A stretch of 31,192 bases of DNA from Desulfobacteraceae bacterium (lineage in GTDB: Bacteria; Desulfobacterota; Desulfobacteria; Desulfobacterales; Desulfobacteraceae): contig JAFLJU010000116.1 of assembly GCA_022712835.1 (NCBI GenBank), forward strand, positions 1 to 31,192, in the 5' to 3' direction. The translations under genes were made by a program, and so were the position numbers. Each line of letters begins with the position of its first letter. Positions within the stretch are counted from its first letter, which is position 1. Of this stretch, positions 24,368-31,192 are shown piece after piece. Below the pieces are notes generated by a model, which was not told where the DNA came from, did not search any database, and worked only from the letters and a program-made list of their open reading frames with translations.

Positions 24368-24832
24368 GTGTTTAAAACCATACTATGCCCAACTGATTTT
24401 TCAGATACTTCTGGAAAAAACATCGACTATCTTAAACAATTGCGAAACGCCGGAGCCAAAAAGGTTGTTTTGCTGAATGTTATCCACCAGCGCATTCTGG
24501 ATACCCTTGAAACCGTCAACAAGGCGGCATATTTTCAGGATAGCCGTTACCATGAAGACTGGGATGAAACCCAGCAGAAACTGGAAAGCGAGCGGCGGAC
24601 AATGATAGCCCCCATGGCGGCTGAATTGGAAGCCGCCGGGTTTGAAGTAAAAATCAGAATCGAAAAAGGCTACCCGGTAAAGGAAATTCTCAAAGCTGAA
24701 AAAGAAGAAGCTGCCTCGGTCATTGTAATGGGGTCCCACGGCAAAAATAATATCAAAGGCGCCCGCATTGGATCTGTTTCTGAAAAAGTAGTCCGCCGGG
24801 CCGTTTCAACCGTTTTGTTGGTTAAATCCTAG
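24368..24832 (+). CDS. Universal stress protein, UspA family
   Basis: The 154-residue single-domain Usp protein starts at a GTG with AAGGAG 6 nt upstream. An upstream in-frame ATG at 24311 has no SD and would add a non-conserved tail. The N-terminal KTILCPTDFSDTS strand-loop and the nucleotide motif G-2x-G-9x-G-S (MGSHGKNNIKGARIGSVSEKV) are complete, so ATP binding is expected. Usp proteins are cytoplasmic stress and metabolic-state effectors. The gene converges on the CoA-transferase operon. Confidence 0.93.
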   Translation: MFKTILCPTDFSDTSGKNIDYLKQLRNAGAKKVVLLNVIHQRILDTLETVNKAAYFQDSRYHEDWDETQQKLESERRTMIAPMAAELEAAGFEVKIRIEKGYPVKEILKAEKEEAASVIVMGSHGKNNIKGARIGSVSEKVVRRAVSTVLLVKS

Positions 24833-24916
24833 ACCTTCAGATCCTATACCATCAGATCCTGGGCCGTCGGGTTCTATCATTCAGGTTTTCAGCAGTTCTC
24901 TTATCTTTAAACCGCA

Positions 24917-25678
24917 CTATAATATAAGCCGATGGGGGTCACATTTTTCCCTGAGTAATGTTAGCTCCTCCAGGGTGGGTGGGAGAACTTCACCGGCCCG
25001 GGAAATATCAATTTCAAACTCCATTTTTTCGAGGATATCTTCCGGGGTTACCCCGGGATAATATCCTTCCAGAAACATACGTTTGGTCTCATCATCAAAG
25101 CCCATAACCCCCATGTCTGTAATGACCCGATGGGGGCCACCTTTTGGAAGACCGGCATTTTCCCGACCATCCGGGCCGTCCAGGTATCCCGGGCTTGTCA
25201 GGTAGTCCAGCTGAATTTTAAATTTTCGTTTTTCCTGTTTCATAAAAATAATGCTTCTCGCGACAAAGGAGGCCACATCACAGCCCCCCCCGCTCCCTGC
25301 GAACCTCACACTTGGTTCATGGTAATCGCCAAGAACCGTTGAATTCAGGTTGCCGTAAATATCAATCTGGGCCGCCCCCAGGATTCCCAGGATATGCTCC
25401 CCTGTGAAACGGTTCTGCATGGTGGCAAATGCATTCAGCAGCCCTCCGTTGGAAGAGGCCTGGTACATGATCCGCGAATCGCCCACGGCAAGGGGAAGAT
25501 CTTCCAATTTGGAATCAATGGCACCGGTTTCAAAAAAGATCACACTTTCCGGTGCATTTATATTTTTGGCTGCCATGGCTGCCAGCATGGAGATGCCGGT
25601 GCCGCAAAACACGATATCCCCGTTCCGGATTTCCCTTGCCGCAACAAGGGTCATCATTTCTTTCAGCGTATAGTTCAT
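24917..25678 (-). CDS. gctB: CoA-transferase subunit B, glutaconate/3-oxoacid type
   Basis: The 253-residue subunit resembles GctB of the family I CoA-transferases. Family features are the N-terminal REIRNGDIVFCGTGI turn and FFETG, where Glu50 fits the catalytic Glu that forms the CoA thioester (Glu54 in Acidaminococcus GctB). The later segments GAAQIDIYGNLNSTVLGD and GSGGGCDVAS are also typical. It moves CoA between a short acyl-CoA and an organic acid in the cytoplasm. It lies 17 bp past gctA and is the last gene of the operon. The SD is weak. The substrate is unknown; glutarate, glutaconate and succinate are possible. Confidence 0.87.
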   Translation of the reverse strand: MNYTLKEMMTLVAAREIRNGDIVFCGTGISMLAAMAAKNINAPESVIFFETGAIDSKLEDLPLAVGDSRIMYQASSNGGLLNAFATMQNRFTGEHILGILGAAQIDIYGNLNSTVLGDYHEPSVRFAGSGGGCDVASFVARSIIFMKQEKRKFKIQLDYLTSPGYLDGPDGRENAGLPKGGPHRVITDMGVMGFDDETKRMFLEGYYPGVTPEDILEKMEFEIDISRAGEVLPPTLEELTLLREKCDPHRLIL

Positions 25679-25695
25679 CTTATCTCTTTGCCCTA

Positions 25696-26673
25696 TTATC
25701 TTCTGTCCAGGTTCTTTGCATACCCGCGGTTTTTATCGGCAGATATCGTTTCAAGCCGTCTCCTGCCAATTGAGTCCAACAGATCACTATGGGTCTGGTG
25801 TTTCAAAATATATTCTTGAATATATGAACGATGGTGGGTGTCATCCTTTGCTTTTTTGACATACTCCTTTAAATAGACCGGATCATAGTCATAGTATTGG
25901 TAACAGGCCGTGGGATAAGCCCCATAGGGCAAATGTACAACCGCAGTGGCATGGATAAAGGGGATCTGATTCCGGTCCGGTTCATTTTTCAAATAATCGT
26001 CATCCAGCAGTTCTTCACAGGTGATGATAAGCGTTTTGGCAGCCTTTGCCTGTTCCACATCGGCAAAGGTCAATCCCTCTATCCGGCAATTTCCCAGATA
26101 GTCTGCCTTTTGCACATGGATGATGGTGACATCCGGGTTGATGGCAGGCACCAAAACCACTCGTTTTGTGTCACACCAGGTGCCAAATGGGTTTTCAAGC
26201 ACCACCAGTTTTTTGTCGGGCAACCGGCTGTTTTCCTCTCTGAATTCGATGGGAAATCCCCATTTTTTAATGATGTCCGTCCCAAGGGAAGACCGTGTGG
26301 GAAGAAAGGGAATCCCCATGGACCCTGCCAGGAACCGCAGGGTCATCTGGTAGTTGGAATAATCTTCCACCTTTATTTCTTTTTCTTCAATTGCTTTTCT
26401 GAACCGAATGCAGGTGGAGGCAAATTTACCCATGCCGCCATAGGCAATTTCAAGACAGGAGATACAACCGGCCCCCACCAGCTCGTCCACGCCCTGACCA
26501 TTTGAATGGGCGTACAGATGAATGTTTTTCGTCTGCTGCCGGATAATTTCATAGACAGCGGCCATGGGATTCCGGTTAATGGTAAAGCCACCGATGGACA
26601 AATGGCATCCGTCTTTTACATATTTTCCCATGGCCTCTTTTAAGCCCATGACTTTTTGGGTATTGATTTTCAT
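25696..26673 (-). CDS. gctA: CoA-transferase subunit A, glutaconate type
   Basis: The 325-residue subunit matches GctA in length (about 320) and carries the family N-terminus VKDGCHLSIGGFTINRNPMA, 'LYAHSNGQGVDELVGAG' and IEYGGMG-like 'IAYGGMG'. It also has GSMGIPFLPTRSSLGTD. It pairs with the following subunit B. It is preceded 26 bp upstream by the gabT stop, so the three genes form one operon under the sigma-54 promoter at 28095-28110. The SD is poor (AGGGCGA), which suggests coupling to upstream translation. Confidence 0.87.
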   Translation of the reverse strand: MKINTQKVMGLKEAMGKYVKDGCHLSIGGFTINRNPMAAVYEIIRQQTKNIHLYAHSNGQGVDELVGAGCISCLEIAYGGMGKFASTCIRFRKAIEEKEIKVEDYSNYQMTLRFLAGSMGIPFLPTRSSLGTDIIKKWGFPIEFREENSRLPDKKLVVLENPFGTWCDTKRVVLVPAINPDVTIIHVQKADYLGNCRIEGLTFADVEQAKAAKTLIITCEELLDDDYLKNEPDRNQIPFIHATAVVHLPYGAYPTACYQYYDYDPVYLKEYVKKAKDDTHHRSYIQEYILKHQTHSDLLDSIGRRRLETISADKNRGYAKNLDRR

Positions 26674-26699
26674 TTACAAGTCGCCCTATAAAAATTTAA

Positions 26700-28004
26700 T
26701 TAAGCTTCCAATTCCTTCAAACTTTCCTCAAGAATGGAAAGTCCCTTGTCCAGTTCCCCTGGTGTGATAACAAGGGGCATAAGCGTTCTGATAACATTGC
26801 CAGATGTTCCGCAGGACAAGATGATCAAGCCCTTATCATAGCAGAGCTGAACCAGTTTCTTTGCCGCTTGTGTGGCCGGTTCCTTGGTGACCCTGTCTTT
26901 AACCAGTTCCAGACCCAGCATGGGGCCTTTTCCCCTGACATCACCAATAATCTCATATTGCTTTTGAAGATCGGTAAATTTTTCCAGCAACGTTTCACCC
27001 AGGGATCGTGCTGTTTCCAACAATCCGTCTTCAAAGAAGATGTCAAGAACAGCAAGGGCTGCCGCACATGAAACAGGATTGCCGCTGTAAGTACCGCCGA
27101 GCCCACCCACATGGGGTGCTTCCATCAACTCTTTTTTACCAATCACCGCACTCAGAGGCATGCCGCCGGCAAAACTTTTTGCCAGGGTGATAATATCCGG
27201 TTCAATCCCCCAATGTTCTATGGCAAAAAACTTGCCCGTCCGGCCCGCGCCCGACTGAACCTCGTCAATGATCAGGGGAATCTCATATTTAGCACAAATT
27301 TTTTGCAGCCGGGGGAAATATTCAGGCGGCGGAGTGACGAAACCGCCTTCTCCCTGGATGGGTTCGACAATCACGGCTGCTGTATTTTCAGGGGCCACAT
27401 GTCCGATGAAAAAATCTTCCATATAATCGGCACAGGCCACATCACAGGAAGGATAATCCAGGTTAAAGGGGCAGCGGTAACAATAGGCATAGGGCATTCT
27501 ATAAATTTCCGGCACAAAGGGGCCAAAATTTAATTTATAGGGTTTTATTTTACTGGTAAGGCTCATGGTCAGCTGGGTTCTACCATGGAAGGCATTGTCA
27601 AAACAAATAATTGCGCTTCTTTTGGTGGCATACCTTGCTACCTTTACGGCATTCTCCACTGCCTCTGCCCCTGAATTGGCAAACAGGGTCATTTTTTCAA
27701 ATGCACCCGGGGCCAACTCATTTAATTTTTCCGCAAGGCTTACATAGGATTCATACATGGCCACATGGAAACAGGTGTGAATAAATGCATCTGCCTGGTC
27801 CTTGATGGCCTTTACAACCTTTGGGTGAGAGTGCCCTACATTATTAACCCCGATGCCGCCGGCAAAATCAATATACTCTTTTCCTTCCACATCAACCATG
27901 GTTGCGCCTTTAGCGCTCTTAATAAAGGCCGGAGTCGTATTAAAGGGTCCTTGGGGGATACTTTTTAACCTGCGTGCCAAAAGATCTTTATTTGATTTTG
28001 CCAT
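26700..28004 (-). CDS. gabT: GABA/omega-amino-acid aminotransferase, class III
   Basis: The 434-residue enzyme should transaminate GABA, 5-aminovalerate or a related omega-amino acid with 2-oxoglutarate, giving a semialdehyde. Motifs are FAGGIGVNNVGHSHP, NSGAEAVENAVKVAR, DNAFHGRTQLTMSLT, VEPIQGEGGF and IDEVQSGAGRTGKFFA. The Schiff-base Lys is in ITLAKSFAGGMPLSAV (residue 276 from the second Met). A Cys set near residues 160-180 (YCYRCPF...CDVAC) matches that in the other aminotransferase here. Two ATGs stand in tandem, at 28007 and 28004. AGGAG is 4 nt from the first and 7 nt from the second, so 28004 is preferred. It is the first gene of gabT-gctA-gctB. No aldehyde dehydrogenase is in the operon. 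Confidence 0.88.
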   Translation of the reverse strand: MAKSNKDLLARRLKSIPQGPFNTTPAFIKSAKGATMVDVEGKEYIDFAGGIGVNNVGHSHPKVVKAIKDQADAFIHTCFHVAMYESYVSLAEKLNELAPGAFEKMTLFANSGAEAVENAVKVARYATKRSAIICFDNAFHGRTQLTMSLTSKIKPYKLNFGPFVPEIYRMPYAYCYRCPFNLDYPSCDVACADYMEDFFIGHVAPENTAAVIVEPIQGEGGFVTPPPEYFPRLQKICAKYEIPLIIDEVQSGAGRTGKFFAIEHWGIEPDIITLAKSFAGGMPLSAVIGKKELMEAPHVGGLGGTYSGNPVSCAAALAVLDIFFEDGLLETARSLGETLLEKFTDLQKQYEIIGDVRGKGPMLGLELVKDRVTKEPATQAAKKLVQLCYDKGLIILSCGTSGNVIRTLMPLVITPGELDKGLSILEESLKELEA

Positions 28005-28094
28005 CATTCATCTCCTGATAATTTCCTTGGGTTAAGACATTTTTTGCAACCGCTGCACAAGTGTTGTTAATATTTAGTATATTCTAATTTTAAT

Positions 28095-28110
28095 AGCAAT
28101 GACCGTGCCA
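28095..28110 (-). promoter_or_regulatory. Consensus sigma-54 promoter of gabT-gctAB
   Basis: The minus strand reads TGGCACGGTCATTGCT: TGGCACG, four bases, TTGCT, with exactly ten bases between GG and GC. This is essentially the textbook -24/-12 site. Transcription should start near 28084, about 80 nt before gabT. Confidence 0.88.
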
Positions 28111-28164
28111 TTGCCATTTTATGGGGTGTGTGCCCTTGAGTAATGGAAAAAGCTGGCATAAACT

Positions 28165-28197
28165 ATGCAAATGTGCATATATAATGCACATTTGCAT
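28165..28197. promoter_or_regulatory. Perfect 14-bp inverted repeat, candidate enhancer/operator
   Basis: ATGCAAATGTGCAT (28165-28178) and ATGCACATTTGCAT (28184-28197) are exact reverse complements around five bases (ATATA). The centre, near 28181, is about 97 bp upstream of the gabT transcription start and 51 bp before the activator's ATG. It is therefore placed both as an enhancer for gabT and as an autoregulatory site. Confidence 0.8.
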
Positions 28198-28231
28198 GGA
28201 TTGGTTTTTAACTTTGCATTTTAGGATAACT

Positions 28232-29977
28232 ATGAACACAAAATCAAATCAATTGAGCTTAAAACAACTGTGCAGCACTTTTTTGGATACCACCCAAAAT
28301 GGTATTATAGTAACCGATTGTTGTTTTAAAGCCATCATTTCCAATAAAAAAGCCCAGAACCACCTGGGACTTTTTGAGGGCGCATTGATAAAAAATGCGC
28401 TGCCGGAACTTGCAAATCATTGTGCCTCCGTATTAAAAACAGCCCTTAGCATCGGGGATATCCCCATCACCCTTCCTTCTAAAAAATTCATGGTAGATAT
28501 CAGCCCTATTTTGAAAAACCAAACTATTGAGGGTATTTTTTTCCTTTTTCGGGATGTCACCCTTCTGGAAAAGGTAACGAAAGAAATGACAGCCTGCCAG
28601 AAAACATCCCTGGAACTTGATACCATCATCAATTCCAGCCACGACGGTTTCTGGATCAGTGACGGCCAGGGAAAGGTAATAAAAATCAATCCCGCCTCGG
28701 AAAAGCTGGCCAACATAAAGGCTGAAAACTTTATCGGAAAATCCATACAGGAGCTGCTTGATACCGAGGTTATCGACCGCTCCGTTACCTTAAAGGTGAT
28801 GGAAACCCGAAAAAAAGAAACCATTATCCAGCGCACCAAGAACGGTAAAAATCTTTTGCTCACCGGCACCCCGGTATTTGACGAACAAGGTCAGCTGATC
28901 CGGGTGGTGGTCAATGAAAGGGATATCACGGAAATCCAGGCCCTGAAAAAAGAGATTGATGAAAAACAGACCCTCAAGACCCGGCTGGAAGAAGATCTTC
29001 TGGACATGCAGCTGGAAGCCTTGCAGTCAAAAAAAATCATTGCCAAAAGCCAAAATTTTAAAACCATTCTTGAAAAAGCCACCAAAATTGCCAGGGTGGA
29101 TTCTTCTGTTCTTATTTTGGGTGAATCCGGAACCGGCAAGGGAGTAATTGCGGAGTTGATTCATTATCACTCAAAACGCCGGGACAAACCCATGATCAAA
29201 CTCAACTGCGGCACTATTCCCGAGTCTTTGGTGGAAAGCGAGCTCTTTGGTTATAAAAAAGGGGCTTTTACAGGGGCAGACAAAAACAAGGCCGGCCGGT
29301 TTGAAATTGCAGACAAGGGAATCCTATTTCTGGATGAAATTGGAGAGATTCCCCTGTCTTCCCAGGTAAAGCTGTTGCGATTTCTTGAAGACGGCTGCTT
29401 GAGCCGGATTGGTGAAACCACCAGCAAACGCGTAAATGTACGAATTATTGCGGCCACCAACCAGAACCTTGAAGCCATGGTAGCGGATAAAACATTTCGT
29501 CAGGACCTTTATTACCGACTTAAGGTGATTCCCATCCTCCTGCCTCCCCTTAGAAACCGGAAAGCCTGTATCCTGCCCTTGATATCCCATTATCTGAACT
29601 ATTTTTGTGAAAAGCATGAGATCCAGGGTCCCATAACCTTGTCCTCAAATGCTGCCAACATATTGGAAACTTATGCATATCCGGGTAATGTCCGGGAGCT
29701 TATCAATCTGTGCGAACGCCTGGTGGTAATGAAGGAAGGCAATAAAATTCATTCCAGAGATCTTCCTCAAAGCCTTATGGATTCAGCAGAATATGAAACC
29801 CTGTTCAAGGAGGTACAGACCCAGGAACTCTCCTTTCGTGAAATGATGGAAACATTTGAACGACAGATCCTGAAAAATGTCATGGAAACCCATCTGACAC
29901 AATCCAAAGCAGCCAAGGTACTTGGTCTGAATCAATCCACCATTGCACGCAAACTGCAAAAATATAAACTGCTATGA
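28232..29977 (+). CDS. Sigma-54-dependent activator with two PAS domains
   Basis: The 581-residue regulator has two PAS domains (about 10-130 and 135-250), a short coiled coil, and an AAA+ core at about 275-505. The core has Walker A GESGTGKG, the intact GAFTGA loop at 344-349 and Walker B ILFLDEIGE. A Fis-type helix-turn-helix ends it (QSKAAKVLGLNQSTIARKL). There is no receiver domain, so it likely senses a cytoplasmic signal directly through PAS. The longest frame begins at 28121, but AGGA 5 nt before ATG 28232 and the lack of family sequence before it favour this start. It is divergent from gabT, with a consensus sigma-54 site and a perfect palindrome between. It is almost certainly the local activator of that operon (inference). 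Confidence 0.93.
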   Translation: MNTKSNQLSLKQLCSTFLDTTQNGIIVTDCCFKAIISNKKAQNHLGLFEGALIKNALPELANHCASVLKTALSIGDIPITLPSKKFMVDISPILKNQTIEGIFFLFRDVTLLEKVTKEMTACQKTSLELDTIINSSHDGFWISDGQGKVIKINPASEKLANIKAENFIGKSIQELLDTEVIDRSVTLKVMETRKKETIIQRTKNGKNLLLTGTPVFDEQGQLIRVVVNERDITEIQALKKEIDEKQTLKTRLEEDLLDMQLEALQSKKIIAKSQNFKTILEKATKIARVDSSVLILGESGTGKGVIAELIHYHSKRRDKPMIKLNCGTIPESLVESELFGYKKGAFTGADKNKAGRFEIADKGILFLDEIGEIPLSSQVKLLRFLEDGCLSRIGETTSKRVNVRIIAATNQNLEAMVADKTFRQDLYYRLKVIPILLPPLRNRKACILPLISHYLNYFCEKHEIQGPITLSSNAANILETYAYPGNVRELINLCERLVVMKEGNKIHSRDLPQSLMDSAEYETLFKEVQTQELSFREMMETFERQILKNVMETHLTQSKAAKVLGLNQSTIARKLQKYKLL

Positions 29978-29999
29978 ACCAGTGGCCCGTTCCGTATTG

Positions 30000-30024
30000 C
30001 AATCCCTTTTTATCAAAGGGATTG
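30000..30024. terminator. Hairpin at the convergent junction
   Basis: CAATCCCTTT (30000-30009) and AAAGGGATTG (30015-30024) form a perfect 10-bp stem with a five-base loop. It overlaps the stop codon of the TetR gene and lies 23 bp past the activator's stop. No U-run follows on either strand, so it may be a transcript-end stabiliser rather than an intrinsic terminator. Confidence 0.5.
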
Positions 30025-30651
30025 TATCAATGGTATACGAAGGCTTTCGATCAGGGTTTTAACGGTATGCCGGTAAAGGTTGCCATGATCCTTGCCAACA
30101 AAGATGGTGTGCTCTATTTTTTGAAGCTGGATGATCCCGTTAATCGCCCCCCAGAACATGAGGCTGAAACGACGGGAATCCTCACAAATCAATTCCCCGC
30201 TTTGGACCCCTTCTTCAATGGCAGCAACCACCTGCATCAGGATCTGTTCGCCATGGTGGTCAATTTTGTGCTTTAACTGCTCGGGCAGCACTGTTTCCGG
30301 TGATGCCAGAAAGTGATTGATCACATTAAAATAATTTTTCTGGGTTATGCTGAAATTTCGGTAGGCCATGGCAATGGCCGTAAGTTTCTGCGCAGGAGAG
30401 TTTGCAGTTTCTACCGCTTGGGTTATCTGATTTTGCAGCAGTTGAAGCCCTTCCTCGGAGAGATCAAAAATAATCTCATCCTTATTTTTATAATACCGAT
30501 AAATGGCGGGCACGCTCAATTCAACCAGGGCAGCAATGCCATTGACAGAGGTTCCGGCAAGCCCTTTACTGAACAAAAGTGTCCGGGCAGCCCCCAGGAT
30601 CTGGGCTTTTCGATCAATTTTTTCCCGTTTTTTGCGTTCTTTTACCCCCAC
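30013..30651 (-). CDS. TetR-family transcriptional repressor
   Basis: The 212-residue protein has a basic N-terminus and a TetR helix-turn-helix at about 15-62 (AARTLLFSKGLAGTSVNGIA; LSVPAIYRYYKNKDEII). A helical C-terminal ligand domain follows. The start is GTG with GGGAG 7 nt upstream. It overlaps the end of the upstream gene by ten bases, so translation is coupled. Family members repress neighbouring genes and are released by a small molecule. The ligand and targets are unknown. The nearest candidates are its own operon and genes beyond the right edge. Confidence 0.93.
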   Translation of the reverse strand: MGVKERKKREKIDRKAQILGAARTLLFSKGLAGTSVNGIAALVELSVPAIYRYYKNKDEIIFDLSEEGLQLLQNQITQAVETANSPAQKLTAIAMAYRNFSITQKNYFNVINHFLASPETVLPEQLKHKIDHHGEQILMQVVAAIEEGVQSGELICEDSRRFSLMFWGAINGIIQLQKIEHTIFVGKDHGNLYRHTVKTLIESLRIPLIQSL

Positions 30652-31163
30652 CTGATATCTCCCATGTTGCAGGTTTCACGTCTGCCGCAGTATCGGCAGG
30701 TTGATCCAACGGTTTTCCTTTTATACCCAGGGCCGATGGGAATCAAGCTCGAAATAGTTTTAAATGGAGATAACCCGCCTTGAGCGTCTATCTTTACACC
30801 AATGGGATCAAGGGAAATAAGCGAACAGATCTTGGCTTGCTCCTTCAGGGGCCAGCCTTGTGTGCCCCCCGGGCCCACATGATATCCCACCCCCCATTTC
30901 CGATTGAGGGCTTTTTTTTCAGCCAGGCGGCAGACAAGGGTTCCGGCTTTTTTCAATGCAGCCAGCCCGGCACAATCGAGAAGATAGCCCGCCAGGGGAT
31001 CCCGCAATAGATTCAGTTCCCGGATGCGCAGGTCCAGCAAAGGTCCGATGGTGACCACGCTGACCAGTATCTTCTGGGCATGGCGCAATATCTCTGAGAG
31101 CTCTCCTGTCTTCAGGGTGATTTGGGCGGCGGTTGTCTGGGCGGCGGTTGTCTGGGCGTCCAT
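30642..31163 (-). CDS. Vitamin B12-dependent methionine synthase activation-domain-like protein
   Basis: The product is about 173 residues. Its C-terminal half carries the pattern of the MetH activation (reductive-reactivation) domain proteins seen in anaerobes: VGPGGTQGWPLKEQAKI, 'DPIGVKID', SPFKTISSLIPIG, and a closing CRYCGRRETC cluster. Free-standing relatives often sit near corrinoid methyltransferases, where a role in reactivating the corrinoid is suspected but not proven. The frame has no stop before the right edge. The upstream residues repeat Ala-Gln-Thr-Thr-Ala, so the true start may lie outside the window and the product may be partial. It is co-translated with the TetR gene. Confidence 0.65.
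   Translation of the reverse strand: MDAQTTAAQTTAAQITLKTGELSEILRHAQKILVSVVTIGPLLDLRIRELNLLRDPLAGYLLDCAGLAALKKAGTLVCRLAEKKALNRKWGVGYHVGPGGTQGWPLKEQAKICSLISLDPIGVKIDAQGGLSPFKTISSLIPIGPGYKRKTVGSTCRYCGRRETCNMGDIRWG
31108..31163. repeat. 15-bp tandem repeat within the coding start
   Basis: Read on the minus strand, CCCAGACAACCGCCG occurs twice in tandem and is then followed by a diverged third copy. It encodes Ala-Gln-Thr-Thr-Ala units. The same A-Q flavour continues to the window edge. Slipped-strand length change would keep the frame. Confidence 0.75.
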
Positions 31164-31192
31164 TGTCTGGGAGTTGGGTGCCTGGGCGCCAG

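Noticed and set aside
24833..24916. CAGATCCT direct repeats after the UspA gene
   Set aside because: They are only eight bases long with irregular spacing in an 84-bp gap, with no stem or T-run, so a terminator is not supported.
25897..26505. 202-residue open frame on the plus strand
   Set aside because: It is antisense to gctA and lacks a ribosome site or domain.
28067..28080. TGCAA-N4-TGCACAA-like site as an alternative gabT promoter
   Set aside because: The -24 GG is replaced by TG, and a far better site lies at 28095-28110.
28199..28217. Sigma-54-like TTGG...TTTGC before the activator gene
   Set aside because: The gap between GG and GC is 11 bases rather than 10, which normally destroys function.
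1..31192. CRISPR array, tRNA or rRNA genes, cyclic-di-GMP riboswitch
   Set aside because: No spaced palindromic repeat array, cloverleaf or GEMM core was found by reading both strands, including upstream of the c-di-GMP and TRAP genes.

Overview
The window looks like chromosomal DNA from an anaerobic Desulfobacterota bacterium, probably Desulfobacterales. This is inferred from a tungsten-type aldehyde:ferredoxin oxidoreductase (AOR), a TRAP carrier under a sigma-54 two-component system, a glutaconate-type CoA-transferase, a FapA/DUF342 protein, a MetH-activation-like protein and many PAS/Cache sensors. No RNA gene or CRISPR array was seen.

Layout. (1) 1-2.7 kb is a gene graveyard around an intact TPR gene. 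It holds a frameshifted N-terminal AOR remnant, a C-terminal remnant of an IS91/IS801-type (Y2) transposase, two strong hairpins and the 3' end of a cobT gene. (2) 2.7-9.4 kb carries a FadL-type outer-membrane protein, a FapA/DUF342 protein and a double-Cache/PAS/GAF diguanylate cyclase. (3) 9.7-15.5 kb carries an intact AOR, a methylmalonate/malonate-semialdehyde dehydrogenase, an Lrp/AsnC regulator and a class III aminotransferase. The dehydrogenase and the aminotransferase share a colinear 155-bp upstream region. (4) 15.5-23.2 kb, on the minus strand, runs histidine kinase, sigma-54 response regulator, then TRAP dctP-dctQ-dctM, with a sigma-54 promoter before dctP. (5) 23.4-24.8 kb carries an EamA permease and a UspA protein. 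(6) 24.9-30.0 kb carries a GABA-type aminotransferase and CoA-transferase operon with a consensus sigma-54 promoter. It is divergent from a PAS-containing sigma-54 activator, with a perfect 14-bp inverted repeat between them. (7) 30.0-31.2 kb carries a TetR regulator translationally coupled to a MetH-activation-like protein that may run off the edge.

How it may fit together (inference). Amino acids such as beta-alanine, GABA or 5-aminovalerate would be deaminated by the two aminotransferases. The semialdehydes would be oxidised by the acylating dehydrogenase or perhaps by the AOR, and the acids activated by the CoA-transferase. The TRAP system would import a carboxylate or amino-acid-like solute sensed by its kinase. 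The most notable observations are the paired 155-bp control regions flanking the Lrp gene, the complete sigma-54 switch between 28.0 and 28.2 kb, and the layered gene remnants at the left edge.
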